Source: UBA2160 sp964588665
GTDB taxonomy: Bacteria; Chloroflexota; Dehalococcoidia; Lucifugimonadales; UBA1123
Direction: 5' to 3'
Assembly (NCBI GenBank): GCA_964588665.1
Contig: CAZPQQ010000006.1
Coordinates: 13,876-77,875, forward strand
DNA: 64,000 nucleotides
Below the pieces are notes generated by a model. That model saw nothing but the letters and a program-made list of their open reading frames with translations. It was not told where the DNA came from and made no database searches. The position numbers and the translations under genes are program-made. Below, in pieces: positions 43,488 to 51,842 of the stretch. Numbering within the stretch: position 1 is the stretch's first letter; each line of letters begins with the position of its first letter.

Positions 43488-44234
43488 ATGCGTTTTCACG
43501 TCCTGACGCTCTTTCCCGGGATGTTCGAAGGCCCGATGTCCGAGAGCATCATTGCGCGTGCTCAAAGCCAGGGGTTGATCGAAGTTCACCTGCACGACAT
43601 TCGTGACCACGCCCACGACAAGCATCGCCAGGTCGACGACTACGGCTTCGGCGGAGGCCCGGGCATGGTCATGAAACCCGCCCCCGTGTTCGAAGCCGTC
43701 GAACACGTCAAGTCGTCCTCCTCCCTTGCCGAATCGACCCCGGTAGTCCTGCTGTCACCCCAGGGTCGACGGCTGGACCAAGAGACCGTCGAGCGATTCG
43801 CCGAACACACGGACCTGGTGCTGATCTGCGGGCGTTACGAGGGCGTGGACGAACGGGTGCGACAACACCTCGCCACTGAAGAACTCAGCATCGGCGACTA
43901 CGTGCTCGCCGGCGGAGAACTCGCCGCGATGGTGGTGATAGACGCGGTCGCCCGGCTCGTTACCGGCGTGGTCGGGTCCGCCGAGTCCCCTGCCAACGAC
44001 ACGTTCACGACCGGCCTCTTGCAGCACCCTCTATACACGAGGCCCGCGGAGTTCCGGGACTTGAGCGTGCCCGACGTTCTGCTGTCTGGGAACCACGCTG
44101 AGATCGATCGATGGCGACATCGAGAAGCCTTGCGCCGCACGTTGATCCACCGGCCTGACTTGCTGGAGCGCATCGCCGCCAACCGATTGACGGACGAAGA
44201 CAGGCGTTACCTTGAAGAGCTGGGCGAAGAGTAG
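43488..44234 (+). CDS. trmD: tRNA (guanine-37-N1)-methyltransferase
   Basis: A 248-residue SPOUT enzyme that methylates G37 next to the anticodon and prevents +1 frameshifts. Motifs are MRFHVLTLFPGMFEG, VDDYGFGGGPGMVMKPAP near 45-62, ICGRYEGVDERV near 108-119 and SIGDYVLAGGELAAMVVIDAVARL near 128-151. Its usual partners rimM and rplS are not adjacent; rplS is at 23.2-23.6 kb. It lies 10 bp after the MoaB/MogA gene. The C-terminal tail is slightly extended. Confidence 0.96.
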   Translation: MRFHVLTLFPGMFEGPMSESIIARAQSQGLIEVHLHDIRDHAHDKHRQVDDYGFGGGPGMVMKPAPVFEAVEHVKSSSSLAESTPVVLLSPQGRRLDQETVERFAEHTDLVLICGRYEGVDERVRQHLATEELSIGDYVLAGGELAAMVVIDAVARLVTGVVGSAESPANDTFTTGLLQHPLYTRPAEFRDLSVPDVLLSGNHAEIDRWRHREALRRTLIHRPDLLERIAANRLTDEDRRYLEELGEE

Positions 44235-44247
44235 AGCGGCAGGTGGG

Positions 44248-44417
44248 GCGGGCTTGGCCGTAAACGACCAGAGCACCGGTTTCGTGTACGAGGATTGGTG
44301 GCCTCGGCGTTCAGGCCGAGCCGGGGTGGGTCGCGGGCTTGGCCGTAAACGGCCAGAGCACCGGTTTCGTGTACGAGGATTGGTGGCCTCGGTCTTCAGG
44401 CCGAGCCGGGGTGAGGT
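44248..44417 (+). repeat. Two tandem copies of an 85-bp unit with internal hairpin
   Basis: The unit GCGGGCTTGGCCGTAAACGR begins at 44248 and again at 44333; the copies differ at only a few positions. Each ends in GGTGGCCTCGG..TTCAGGCCGAGCC, a short stem (CTCGGC with GCCGAG). They fill the gap between the converging trmD and lepB genes and may act as a bidirectional transcription stop. Confidence 0.85.
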
Positions 44418-44422
44418 GGGGT

Positions 44423-45016
44423 TCAGCGGTTGAAGATGCCGAGGACGTTGAAGTTCTCGGGGGGCCAGTAGCTTAGCCAAGCGCGGCCCACGATGTTCTC
44501 AGCGGGCACCGTTCCCCAATCACGGGAGTCGTTCGAAGCGCGCCGGTTATCGCCCAAAACGAAGAAAGCCCCGGGAGGCACTACGATCTCCGGCGTCGTC
44601 CTGGAGTCGGGGTGGGTGATGTAAGGCTCGTCCCTGGCGTCGCCGTTTACATAGACCTGGCCTTCGAGTATCTCCACCCTGTCCCCGGGACCGGCGATTA
44701 CGCGCTTGACGAAATCGCGGGATGGATCCCGCGGAAAATGGAAGATGATCACCTCTCCGGCCTCAGGCGTATGGAACGCGAAGAGCTGATCGGCCGAGTT
44801 CTCGTCGTCGCCCACGAACGGCAGCAGGCTCGCCAACGAGTCGCGGTTGACGCGAGCGTACACGATCTTGTTCACCAGCAGGTACTGCCCCTCGGTCAGA
44901 GTGGGCTGCATGCTGGAGCCTTCGACCTTGAAGTTTTGGATGCTGAATTGCAGCACGAGAAAGATCGTGAGTGCCAGCAGCACCGTTTCGATCAGCTCTC
45001 GAATCAGGTCTCTCAA
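44423..45016 (-). CDS. lepB: Signal peptidase I
   Basis: From TTG 45016 the protein has 197 residues: one N-terminal membrane helix (LIETVLLALTIFLVLQF), catalytic Ser in VEGSSMQPTLTEGQYLLVNKIVY near 40, catalytic Lys in RDFVKRVIAGPGDRVEI near 95, then FVLGDNRRASNDSRDWGTV and VGRAWLSYWPPENF. It cuts Sec and Tat signal peptides from exported proteins. The frame continues 17 codons upstream to ATG 45067; neither start has a strong ribosome site, so the N-terminus is uncertain. The genome thus encodes standard secretion as well as lipoproteins. Confidence 0.93.
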   Translation of the reverse strand: MRDLIRELIETVLLALTIFLVLQFSIQNFKVEGSSMQPTLTEGQYLLVNKIVYARVNRDSLASLLPFVGDDENSADQLFAFHTPEAGEVIIFHFPRDPSRDFVKRVIAGPGDRVEILEGQVYVNGDARDEPYITHPDSRTTPEIVVPPGAFFVLGDNRRASNDSRDWGTVPAENIVGRAWLSYWPPENFNVLGIFNR

Positions 45017-45217
45017 TGGATAGTCACCACGCTCCGCGTGCCCAGATGATCGGGATTCTCTGCACAATTATAGTACACCCCAGCTATGGAGTGTCCGTGG
45101 GGATGCGCTATTATTGTGTTGCCCCGCCTGTAGGGGCGGTTCCACGCCAATCTCGAGCGCGGGATACAAGTCCAAAGAACGCCGTCCGGTAATCCTAATC
45201 ACCATCCGAGGCGCTCA

Positions 45218-45805
45218 ATGGATTCCGAGGACGCCGAACTCGTTACCAGAAGCCAAGGCGGCGATCTCACAGCGTTCAACTTCATAGTCCAACGCTACCA
45301 GGCGCAGGTGCTCAACCTTTCCGCCCGGATGCTGGGCAACCGTCACAGGGCCGAGGATGTCGCTCAAGAGACGTTCATCTCGGCCTATCGTGCGTTGGAT
45401 CGATTCCGCGGCGGGAGCCTCCGCGCCTGGCTTTTACGGATCGCGGCCAACGCGACCAAAGACGCGATGCGAGGCACGCGCCGCCGCCCCGAGCAATCAC
45501 TGGACGAATCTCTGTCCAATCCCTCCTTCCAGCCAAGGTCCGCTGGCGACTCGCCTGAAGAGCACGCCGAGCGGGCCGAGTTGAACGAACAACTCCAACG
45601 GGCCATCCTGTCGCTTTCGGTCGATCATCGAGCGGCGCTGGTCATGATCGACGTGCAGGGCCTCAGCTACCAGGAGGCCGCCGAGGCCACGGGTGCATCC
45701 ATTGGCACGATCAAGTCCCGCCTCAGCCGCGCCAGGGCTCGCGTGCGGGACTCGCTGATGGAGCGGAGGGAACTTTTACCCGAGAGATACCGTCAGAACC
45801 AATGA
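45218..45805 (+). CDS. ECF-family RNA polymerase sigma factor
   Basis: A 195-residue sigma factor with only regions 2 and 4. Region 2 reads FNFIVQRYQAQVLNLSARML and GNRHRAEDVAQETFISAYRALDRF; region 4 has LSVDHRAALVMIDVQGLSYQEAAEATG and IGTIKSRLSRARARVRDSL. The linker is acidic (NPSFQPRSAGDSPEEHAERAE). The next gene, 13 bp on, is a zinc-finger anti-sigma protein, so this is a classical membrane-stress switch. No ECF-type promoter is evident in front of it. Confidence 0.95.
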   Translation: MDSEDAELVTRSQGGDLTAFNFIVQRYQAQVLNLSARMLGNRHRAEDVAQETFISAYRALDRFRGGSLRAWLLRIAANATKDAMRGTRRRPEQSLDESLSNPSFQPRSAGDSPEEHAERAELNEQLQRAILSLSVDHRAALVMIDVQGLSYQEAAEATGASIGTIKSRLSRARARVRDSLMERRELLPERYRQNQ

Positions 45806-45818
45806 GAGAGAATATTCA

Positions 45819-47102
45819 GTGATCGGCTTCCTGGAAAATAGAAAACACACAAGGCTGCGTGAGTTGCTGTCCGTCTATATCGACGGCGAAGCCAGCGCGT
45901 CCGAAAGCCTTGAGATCCAGGAGCATCTGGCGACGTGCGACGCTTGCAGCGAAGAGATGGAGACGCTCAGGTTCACCGTCGATCTCCTCCGTGAGCTTCC
46001 GCAACTCGAGCCGATGCGCTCATACGCGATCGATACTCAGCCCGAACTGGCGCAATCGGTCGGGAGATTCGCATGGACCGCCCGCCTCGCGACTTCAGCA
46101 GCAGCTTTATTGTTGCTGGCGCTGCTGGCCGGGGACATGACAGGTCTCCTGGTGCAACAAAGCTCCGTGAAGTCGAGCGCAGACATGTCATCGGCTGCGA
46201 CTGTCGCGCCAGCCGCCGCGGCGCGTGTCCCTGCGCCCGCCCCTGCCGCCGCTCCCGCGCCACCCGCTCCCGCCCCGGCTCCTGCCCTCGCGGCGGCGCC
46301 TGTGGCGCCGGCTGCTGCTGCCGCGCCTCCTGCTCCTGCTCTTGCTCGTGCCGCGGCCCCGGCTCCGGCGGCTGCGGCAGCGGCCCCTGCCCGTGCCGCC
46401 CCCGCTCCGGCTCCTGCTATTGCGGCGGCGCCCGTGGCCCCAGCAGCGGCGCCTGCACCGGCTCTTGCTGCAGCCCCGGCTCCTGCGGTAGCGGCAGCGC
46501 CCGTAGCGCCGGAGCCCGCAATCGCGACAATGCAGGTCGAAGCCGTGCCCGAGGTCGAGGTGGCCACCGAGCAAGAAACCGTGCTGGAGTCGCCCGCGGA
46601 GGCGAAAGCCTTGCCGGCGCCTGTCGCGCCTCAGGAGTTGGAATCGGCTAAAGCCCCTCGGGCTGGAGCTTCCGAGGCTGTGGCTGTGGCTGCGCCAACC
46701 GCGCCCAGTTCGGCGGAAGCGCTTGTGGCGCCGTCAGCGGACGAACAGGCTGCCGTCGAACGCTTCGAGCAGACCGTGGATGGCACACCGAGTCCAGAGG
46801 ACTCTGAGCCGCAATCCGGCGGCACGACTACGCTTGTCGCGCCGGCAGCCGCGCCAGCGCCAGCACCAGTGCCGGAACCACGGGCCGCCGCCGCAAAGGA
46901 AGCCCCAGCAGCAGCGCCGACGTTTGAAGGACCCTCAGGCGCTCCTGGAATACCTGGAACGCAAGAGGGCGACGCCGACTCGGACGAGGACGGACTCGCG
47001 CTGCCATTGCGACAGATCGAGATCGCCGTCGGAGCACTTGCCGCTCTGCTGGCGTCGGCCTGGGCGTGGATCGCGGTAAGACGGCGGAGCAGCCAGATCT
47101 AG
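45819..47102 (+). CDS. Anti-sigma factor with zinc-finger domain and long Ala/Pro linker
   Basis: Starts at GTG 45819, just after the sigma gene. The 427-residue protein has a zf-HC2 anti-sigma domain (LSVYIDGEASASESLEIQEH and CDACSEEM; His36, Cys40, Cys43), a membrane helix near 90-112 and then an Ala/Pro segment of about 120 residues (128-250), built from near-repetitive GCT/CCT codons. An acidic region follows, and a second membrane helix lies near 397-417 before a basic tail. The zinc domain should bind the sigma factor in the cytoplasm; the stretch between the helices would then lie outside. The Ala/Pro run may differ in length between strains. Confidence 0.9.
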   Translation: MIGFLENRKHTRLRELLSVYIDGEASASESLEIQEHLATCDACSEEMETLRFTVDLLRELPQLEPMRSYAIDTQPELAQSVGRFAWTARLATSAAALLLLALLAGDMTGLLVQQSSVKSSADMSSAATVAPAAAARVPAPAPAAAPAPPAPAPAPALAAAPVAPAAAAAPPAPALARAAAPAPAAAAAAPARAAPAPAPAIAAAPVAPAAAPAPALAAAPAPAVAAAPVAPEPAIATMQVEAVPEVEVATEQETVLESPAEAKALPAPVAPQELESAKAPRAGASEAVAVAAPTAPSSAEALVAPSADEQAAVERFEQTVDGTPSPEDSEPQSGGTTTLVAPAAAPAPAPVPEPRAAAAKEAPAAAPTFEGPSGAPGIPGTQEGDADSDEDGLALPLRQIEIAVGALAALLASAWAWIAVRRRSSQI

Positions 47103-47324
47103 CCCGGGCTCAACCGACGTCGACCCTCGATTGGTTCACCGATGCGTCGCCGAGGTCCTTCGTGTCCAGGCGGTTGCAAGTCGACATAGTCGGTACCGGC
47201 GAGATGGACGGACCTAAACACTCTGGCCTCTGAACACACCCACCATTCGAGTCGTTCTCAGTTTCGCCATCGGAGCCTTGTCGCAGCGTCGTGATCTCGG
47301 TTCGACGCCAATCGCAAATCCGAT

Positions 47325-47354
47325 GGAACTTTTGGCGCCACCGGTTCGTCTGTA
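47325..47354 (+). promoter_or_regulatory. Putative ECF-sigma promoter of the SIMPL lipoprotein gene
   Basis: GGAACTT (47325-47331) and CGTCTGTA (47347-47354) match the GGAAC -35 and CGTC -10 of many ECF promoters; from the end of GGAAC to CGTC is 17 bp. It precedes the SIMPL gene by about 85 bp and follows the ECF sigma/anti-sigma pair, so the gene is probably in that regulon. The rest of the gap 47103-47437 has no gene. Confidence 0.5.
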
Positions 47355-47437
47355 TCTATGAAGGCCAGCGGTGACGAACCTTTGAAGGGACCAGCCGAGG
47401 CCAATAATTCAGAAATTTAATGAAGGAGAATACGAAG

Positions 47438-48448
47438 ATGAACAAGGTGAAGGGATTGATAATCGCAGTCGGGCTGTCGGCATTCGCGCTGGCAGCGGTG
47501 GCATGCAGCAACAACGGAGAGGCGGCGACGGCGGAAACAACGGCGCCCGCGGTCAACTCGCTTCCGCCCGCCACCGGTCCAGCGATCGGCGCCCCAGCGG
47601 TGGCAGTCCAGGAGCCCGGCCCGGCGTCCGCGCCGCCCACCACGCCGGTGCAGAGCCTGCCGGCAGCAGCCCCTGAGGCATCCGTCTACCCCAAAGGCGC
47701 TCCGGCGCCTCCCGCCGTGGCGGCGGTTTCGGTCGCTGGCGCGCCTTCGTATAGTGGAGCGCCCTTGGCCGATGTCGCCAACAGCTCGGCTGGAATCTGG
47801 GTCTCCGGACAGGGCAAGATTACGCTCGAGCCGGACCTCGCTCTGCTGAACCTTGGCGTCGAAGCGACCGCTAAGACTGTCGCCGAAGCCCGCGAAGAGG
47901 CAGCCGGTGCCATGGACGCCATCGTCGCGGCCCTCAGAGGACACGCCGTCGCGGACAAAGACATCCAGACGCGTTTCTTCAACATCTCGCCTCAGTACGA
48001 ATGGATGGAAGTCGTCGACAACGGCATGCGCTCCTCCAAGCAGGTGCTCGTGGGCTACAGGGTCTCCAACTCGGCATCGGTCAAGATTCGTGACATGGAC
48101 GCCGTCGGCTCCATTATCGACGACGTAGCAGCGGCGGGCGGCGACGCCACCCGTATCAACGGCATCAGCTTTACGGTCGAGGACACTTCGCCGCTGATGG
48201 TTCAGCTTCGCGAGGACGCGGTCGCCGACGCCCTGGCGAAGGCCGACCAGTTCGCGAGATTGACCGGCGTGGGTCTCGGCCGCCTGGTGTACATCTCGGA
48301 GTCCAACGGCAGCCAGCCCCAGATAAAAGCGTTCGAAGACTCCGCGGTTCGCTCGATGTCTCTGGCGGCGGCAGCGCCGTCCACCAGCGTCAGCGGCGGC
48401 GAACTCGAGATCAGCATGTTCGTCCAGGCGGTGTTCTCGATCCAGTAG
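47438..48448 (+). CDS. SIMPL-domain (DUF541) lipoprotein
   Basis: From ATG 47438 (AAGGAG 8 bases upstream) the protein has 336 residues: a lipoprotein signal ending at Cys23 (LAAVACSNN), a Pro/Ala linker to about 110, and a SIMPL domain. That domain has GIWVSGQGKITLEPDLALLN, GVEATAKTVAEAREEAA, DIQTRFFNISPQYEW, GYRVSNSASVKIRDMD and a final SGGELEISMFVQAVFSI. SIMPL proteins are extracytoplasmic, some protecting against oxidative stress, with no defined reaction. Its position behind an ECF sigma/anti-sigma pair suggests envelope-stress control. Confidence 0.9.
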   Translation: MNKVKGLIIAVGLSAFALAAVACSNNGEAATAETTAPAVNSLPPATGPAIGAPAVAVQEPGPASAPPTTPVQSLPAAAPEASVYPKGAPAPPAVAAVSVAGAPSYSGAPLADVANSSAGIWVSGQGKITLEPDLALLNLGVEATAKTVAEAREEAAGAMDAIVAALRGHAVADKDIQTRFFNISPQYEWMEVVDNGMRSSKQVLVGYRVSNSASVKIRDMDAVGSIIDDVAAAGGDATRINGISFTVEDTSPLMVQLREDAVADALAKADQFARLTGVGLGRLVYISESNGSQPQIKAFEDSAVRSMSLAAAAPSTSVSGGELEISMFVQAVFSIQ

Positions 48449-48487
48449 ACGCGGCCTCACCGATGGGCGTGCTCTGGCCCTTCAGGG

Positions 48488-48535
48488 CCAAGCCACTCAC
48501 ACACACCAAGCCACTCACACACACCAGGCTACTCA
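48488..48535 (+). repeat. Short 18-bp tandem repeat
   Basis: CCAAGCCACTCACACACA occurs at 48488-48505 and 48506-48523, followed by a decayed third unit (CCAGGCTACTCA). It lies just before a terminator and looks like replication slippage. Confidence 0.7.
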
Positions 48536-48548
48536 GCTAGACCGACCC

Positions 48549-48576
48549 AAGGGGCAGACACAATCGTCTGCCCCTT
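48549..48576 (+). terminator. Intrinsic terminator after the SIMPL gene
   Basis: AAGGGGCAGAC pairs with GTCTGCCCCTTG around an ACAATC loop, with a short T-rich stretch (CTCGTTT) after the stem. It separates the SIMPL lipoprotein gene from dcd. Confidence 0.8.
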
Positions 48577-48703
48577 GCTCGTTTCAGGACTGGTCGTCAA
48601 CGCGATTCCGGGTGATTGCGTTGCCCCGTGTAAGGCGGCTACAATTTGGGTCGAGGAGCGCGGGCTCCCGATCCAAAGAAACTCCCCAGAACGAGGACAG
48701 GGC

Positions 48704-49306
48704 ATGATTCTGAGCGACCGGACAATCCGTCAGGAAATGGCCCACGGACGAATCGTCATCGAACCCCTGGCTGAGTTCGCAGTGCAGCCGGCGAGCGTCG
48801 ACATCCGGCTCGACCGCGAGATCCTCATCTTTCGCAACAACCAGCGGACCCATATCGACGTGACCAAGCCAGCCGACGACGTCGTCGAGCAGGTCATGAT
48901 GGAAGACGGCGTGCCCTTCCTACTGCATCCTGGTCAATTCGCCCTGGGGAGCACCTTCGAGACAGTCACAATTCCCGACGACATCGTGGCCCGAATCGAA
49001 GGCAAGAGCTCTCTCGCACGGTACGGTCTGCTGATACACTCGACCGCCGGGTTCGTCGATCCCGGCTGGAGCGGCAAACTGACGCTCGAGTTCTCAAACG
49101 TGGGAATCCTCGGCATCACGCTCTATTACGGGATGAAGATCGGCCACATCTCGTTCACCAAGCTTTCGACCCCAGCCGACAACCCATACGGGTCCAGCAA
49201 CCTTCGAAGCAAGTATCAAGGGCAGGACCGCCCGGCCACGTCCAAGTACTACCTGGACTACCAGTTGCCTTTCAACGGGTCGGAGCAATCAGCTCCCGAC
49301 GCGTAG
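48704..49306 (+). CDS. dcd: dCTP deaminase, probably bifunctional (dUMP-forming)
   Basis: From ATG 48704 the protein has 200 residues and starts MILSDRTIRQEM. Key segments are FAVQPASVDIRLDRE, GKSSLARYGLLIHSTAGFVD, PGWSGKLTLEFSNVG and PYGSSNLRSKYQGQDRP. The HSTAG stretch and C-terminus match the M. tuberculosis and archaeal Dcd-Dut enzymes, which convert dCTP directly to dUMP, more than the E. coli deaminase. This is a sequence-pattern inference. No separate dut is in the window. The frame continues 43 codons upstream without a ribosome site. Confidence 0.92.
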   Translation: MILSDRTIRQEMAHGRIVIEPLAEFAVQPASVDIRLDREILIFRNNQRTHIDVTKPADDVVEQVMMEDGVPFLLHPGQFALGSTFETVTIPDDIVARIEGKSSLARYGLLIHSTAGFVDPGWSGKLTLEFSNVGILGITLYYGMKIGHISFTKLSTPADNPYGSSNLRSKYQGQDRPATSKYYLDYQLPFNGSEQSAPDA

Positions 49307-49357
49307 ACAACAGGCCGCGTTCGCCCGGAATGTGATCGAGGTTCGACAAGGCCCACC

Positions 49358-50461
49358 ATGTCCTCCATGCAACGCGCGTTAGAGCTGGCCCGACAGGCGG
49401 TCGGCGTCTCAAGTCCCAACCCGCCCGTCGGCGCGGTGCTCGTTCGCGATGGCGAGGTGGTCGGCGAGGGCCGGACGCAACCGCCGAGACAGGCGCACGC
49501 CGAGATCGTGGCACTGGCGGCGGCCGGCGACCGAGCTCGGGGCGCTGCCCTCTACGTCACGCTTGAGCCATGCAATCACCACGGCCGCACCGGGCCGTGC
49601 ACCGAGGCCATCATCGCCGCGGGCGTCGCTGAGGTCCACGCGGCGATCCCCGATCCCAGCCACGTCATCGACGGACGCGGGTTCGACCGGCTTCGCGACG
49701 CGGGGATCACGGTGACTGTCGGCGAAGGCGCCGACGAGGCCGCTGAGCTGGCAGAACCCCATGCCAAGTACATCACTACAGGGCTGCCGCTGGTGACCGG
49801 AAAGTTCGCCATCAGCCTGGACGGCAAGATCGCGACTCGCTCAGGCGAATCCCGATGGATTTCGGGCGAGGAGTCCCGGCGCTACACCCACGAGCTCCGC
49901 GCCGCCTCGGACGCGATCTTGGCCGGCATCGAGACGGTGATCGTCGACAACCCGCAGCTATCGGCCCGCGACGCCGACGGCAGTCCGCTAACCCGTCAAC
50001 CGGTTCGAGTGATCGTGGATAGCCGAGGTCGCCTGCCCAGTGACGCGCGCCTGCTGTCGGAGCCGGGCACGACGCTGGTCGCGGTGGCGACGGACGACGC
50101 TCAGGTGACTGAACGGCTAAACGAAATCGGCGTCGAAGCGCTCCATCACCCCGGACCGGACGGCAGAGTGGATCTGGCGGGCCTCGTGCGGGAGCTGGGG
50201 CGACGAGAGATGACGTCCGTTTTCATCGAGGGCGGAGGCACTGTGCTTGGCTCGATGTTCGATCTCGGACTCATCGACAAGGTGGTCGGGTTCGTGGCCT
50301 CGATGATCATCGGAGGGGCGTCTGCGCCCGGGCCGGTCGGCGGGCTTGGCGTTGAGCGAATGGCCGATGCGCTGAGACTGCATCGTGTCAACATGCTGCG
50401 TCTTGGCGACGACATCGCGGTCACTGGCTACACGAAGGACAGCGGCAAGCCTGTGAGCTAG
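49358..50461 (+). CDS. ribD: Riboflavin biosynthesis protein RibD
   Basis: A 367-residue bifunctional deaminase/reductase for the second and third steps of riboflavin synthesis. The N-terminal deaminase has HAEIVALAAAGD near 47 and the zinc motif PCNHHGRTGPCTEAIIAAGV near 70-89. The C-terminal reductase has KFAISLDGKIATRSGESRWI, RAASDAILAGIETVIVDNPQ and VFIEGGGTVLGSMFDLGLID. It is the first rib gene, but 750 bp of tandem repeats separate it from ribE. No FMN riboswitch was seen upstream. Confidence 0.95.
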   Translation: MSSMQRALELARQAVGVSSPNPPVGAVLVRDGEVVGEGRTQPPRQAHAEIVALAAAGDRARGAALYVTLEPCNHHGRTGPCTEAIIAAGVAEVHAAIPDPSHVIDGRGFDRLRDAGITVTVGEGADEAAELAEPHAKYITTGLPLVTGKFAISLDGKIATRSGESRWISGEESRRYTHELRAASDAILAGIETVIVDNPQLSARDADGSPLTRQPVRVIVDSRGRLPSDARLLSEPGTTLVAVATDDAQVTERLNEIGVEALHHPGPDGRVDLAGLVRELGRREMTSVFIEGGGTVLGSMFDLGLIDKVVGFVASMIIGGASAPGPVGGLGVERMADALRLHRVNMLRLGDDIAVTGYTKDSGKPVS

Positions 50462-50565
50462 TGGTATTAATGGCAAGCCTGGCGCATCGTTCGCAGCACG
50501 CAAGTACCTTGGATGGCGCCGCCGTCAAGGCTAATCTGTCCCACCCGCCCGCCCGAAAGCTATAT

Positions 50566-51100
50566 TGGGGATACCCCAAACCCCAGCGGGGCTTCGCCCC
50601 TGCACCCCGATTCGCTTGCAATCGCAATAGTCCCGAATCCCAGCTACGACCCCGTTCGGCCTGAGCCTGTCGACGGCTCCCCGCCACGGCGCGTGCATGG
50701 TTCCAATCCGCCGCGACACGGCTCCATGCGCCCTCGAAGGTTTTTGGGGGCGTCCCAGACCCCGGCGTGGTTTCGCCTCTGCACCCCGATCGTGTCGCAT
50801 TCGCAGCAGCAACGAACCCCAGCTACAACCCCGTTCGGCCTGAGCTTGTCGAAGGCTCCCCGCCACAGCACGCCTCGTTGCCATCCGCCGCAACAGGGTT
50901 CCATCCGCGAAGGTTTCCTCTTGGTGTCTTGGACCCGCTGGGTTTGACCCTTGCACGCTGATTCTGCTGGATGCATGGCAGACGCCAATCCGAGCTCATC
51001 ATTACGGTCGACCCTTGGGTGAGCTCAGGATAGGTTCTGAGTCCCGACACACCGGGACCCCGGTTCTGTCAGGCCTTGTCGAAGGCTTCCCGTTGCTCGC
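50566..51100 (+). repeat. Three degenerate tandem copies of a ~175-bp composite repeat (family C with B-like halves)
   Basis: The anchor GCACCCCGA recurs at 50602, 50781 and, decayed to GCACGCTGA, at 50953: spacings of 179 and 172 bp. The first unit has GGGGCTTCGCCCCTGCACCC and then CCCGTTCGGCCTGAGCCTGT; the second repeats both with changes; the third is weaker. The GGGGCTTCGCCCC core is a hairpin. The block, with no gene, lies between ribD and ribE (gap 50462-51212). A fourth core copy, inverted, is at 63953-64000. Confidence 0.8.
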
Positions 51101-51212
51101 CCGGGCCGTGGCGTCGTCACCCGCAAATTAGGGGCGCCTACCCCAACGGCGCATTTTCGCATATCATGTTGCTCGTCAAGAGCGCCGCCGGCGCCGGATC
51201 GGAGCAGTGCAG

Positions 51213-51821
51213 ATGTTTACTGGGATTGTCGAAGAGGTCGGAACGGTCCAGAACACGTCCCCCGGACGGCTTTCGATCGGCGCGTCGACCGTCATGGATG
51301 ACTTGAGCGTGAGCGACAGCATCAGCGTCAACGGGACTTGCTTGACGGTGACGGTCCGGGACGACAACGGCTTCTCGGTAGACGTCGTGCCCGAGACGCT
51401 GAGGCGGACAAACCTCGGCGACCTATCGACAGGCGACGGCGTAAACCTGGAGCGCCCGATGAAGGCCGACGGCCGTTTTGGCGGCCACATCGTTCAAGGA
51501 CACGTGGACGGCACGGGCGCCATCGAGTCCATCGACCCCGAGGGGGAGGCGTTCCTTGTGCGATTCACCGCCGATCCGTCCGTCATGCGTTACGTTGTCG
51601 AGAAGGGATTCATCACTGTGGACGGGGCGAGCCTCACGGTTGTAAACTGTGACAGCCTGGGGTTCGTGGTGTCGATAATCCCGTATACGCGAGAGAACAC
51701 GAAATTCGCTGCCTGGAAACCCGGGGACACGGTGAATTTGGAGATCGACGTCATCGCCAAGTACGTGGAGAGGCTCGCCACGCGACAGCAGCCTCCCGTC
51801 GATGCGGCCGATGAGTTGTGA
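51213..51821 (+). CDS. ribE: Riboflavin synthase (alpha subunit)
   Basis: A 202-residue protein of two lumazine-binding repeats. The first begins MFTGIVEEVGTV and has DSISVNGTCLTVTVRDD; the second has GGHIVQGHVDGTGAI and KGFITVDGASLTVVNCDSLGFVVSIIPYT. It makes riboflavin from two lumazines. ATG 51213 is 8 bases after GGAG and gives the canonical start. It lies 21 bp before ribBA. Confidence 0.95.
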   Translation: MFTGIVEEVGTVQNTSPGRLSIGASTVMDDLSVSDSISVNGTCLTVTVRDDNGFSVDVVPETLRRTNLGDLSTGDGVNLERPMKADGRFGGHIVQGHVDGTGAIESIDPEGEAFLVRFTADPSVMRYVVEKGFITVDGASLTVVNCDSLGFVVSIIPYTRENTKFAAWKPGDTVNLEIDVIAKYVERLATRQQPPVDAADEL

Positions 51822-51842
51822 TGCGGTACGGAGGTGCACCGG

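Noticed and set aside
44234..44423. Possible small RNA in the trmD-lepB gap
   Set aside because: The stretch is a simple two-copy repeat with no promoter on either strand.
45973..46574. Antisense Gly/Ala- and Arg-rich frames across the anti-sigma gene
   Set aside because: They are the complement of the low-complexity Ala/Pro tract.
48488..48535. Short direct repeats as a CRISPR-like array
   Set aside because: Units are contiguous without spacers, only two to three copies, and no cas genes are nearby.
50566..51100. Tandem array between ribD and ribE as a coding region
   Set aside because: Frames differ between units and the sequence is explained by the decayed repeats.
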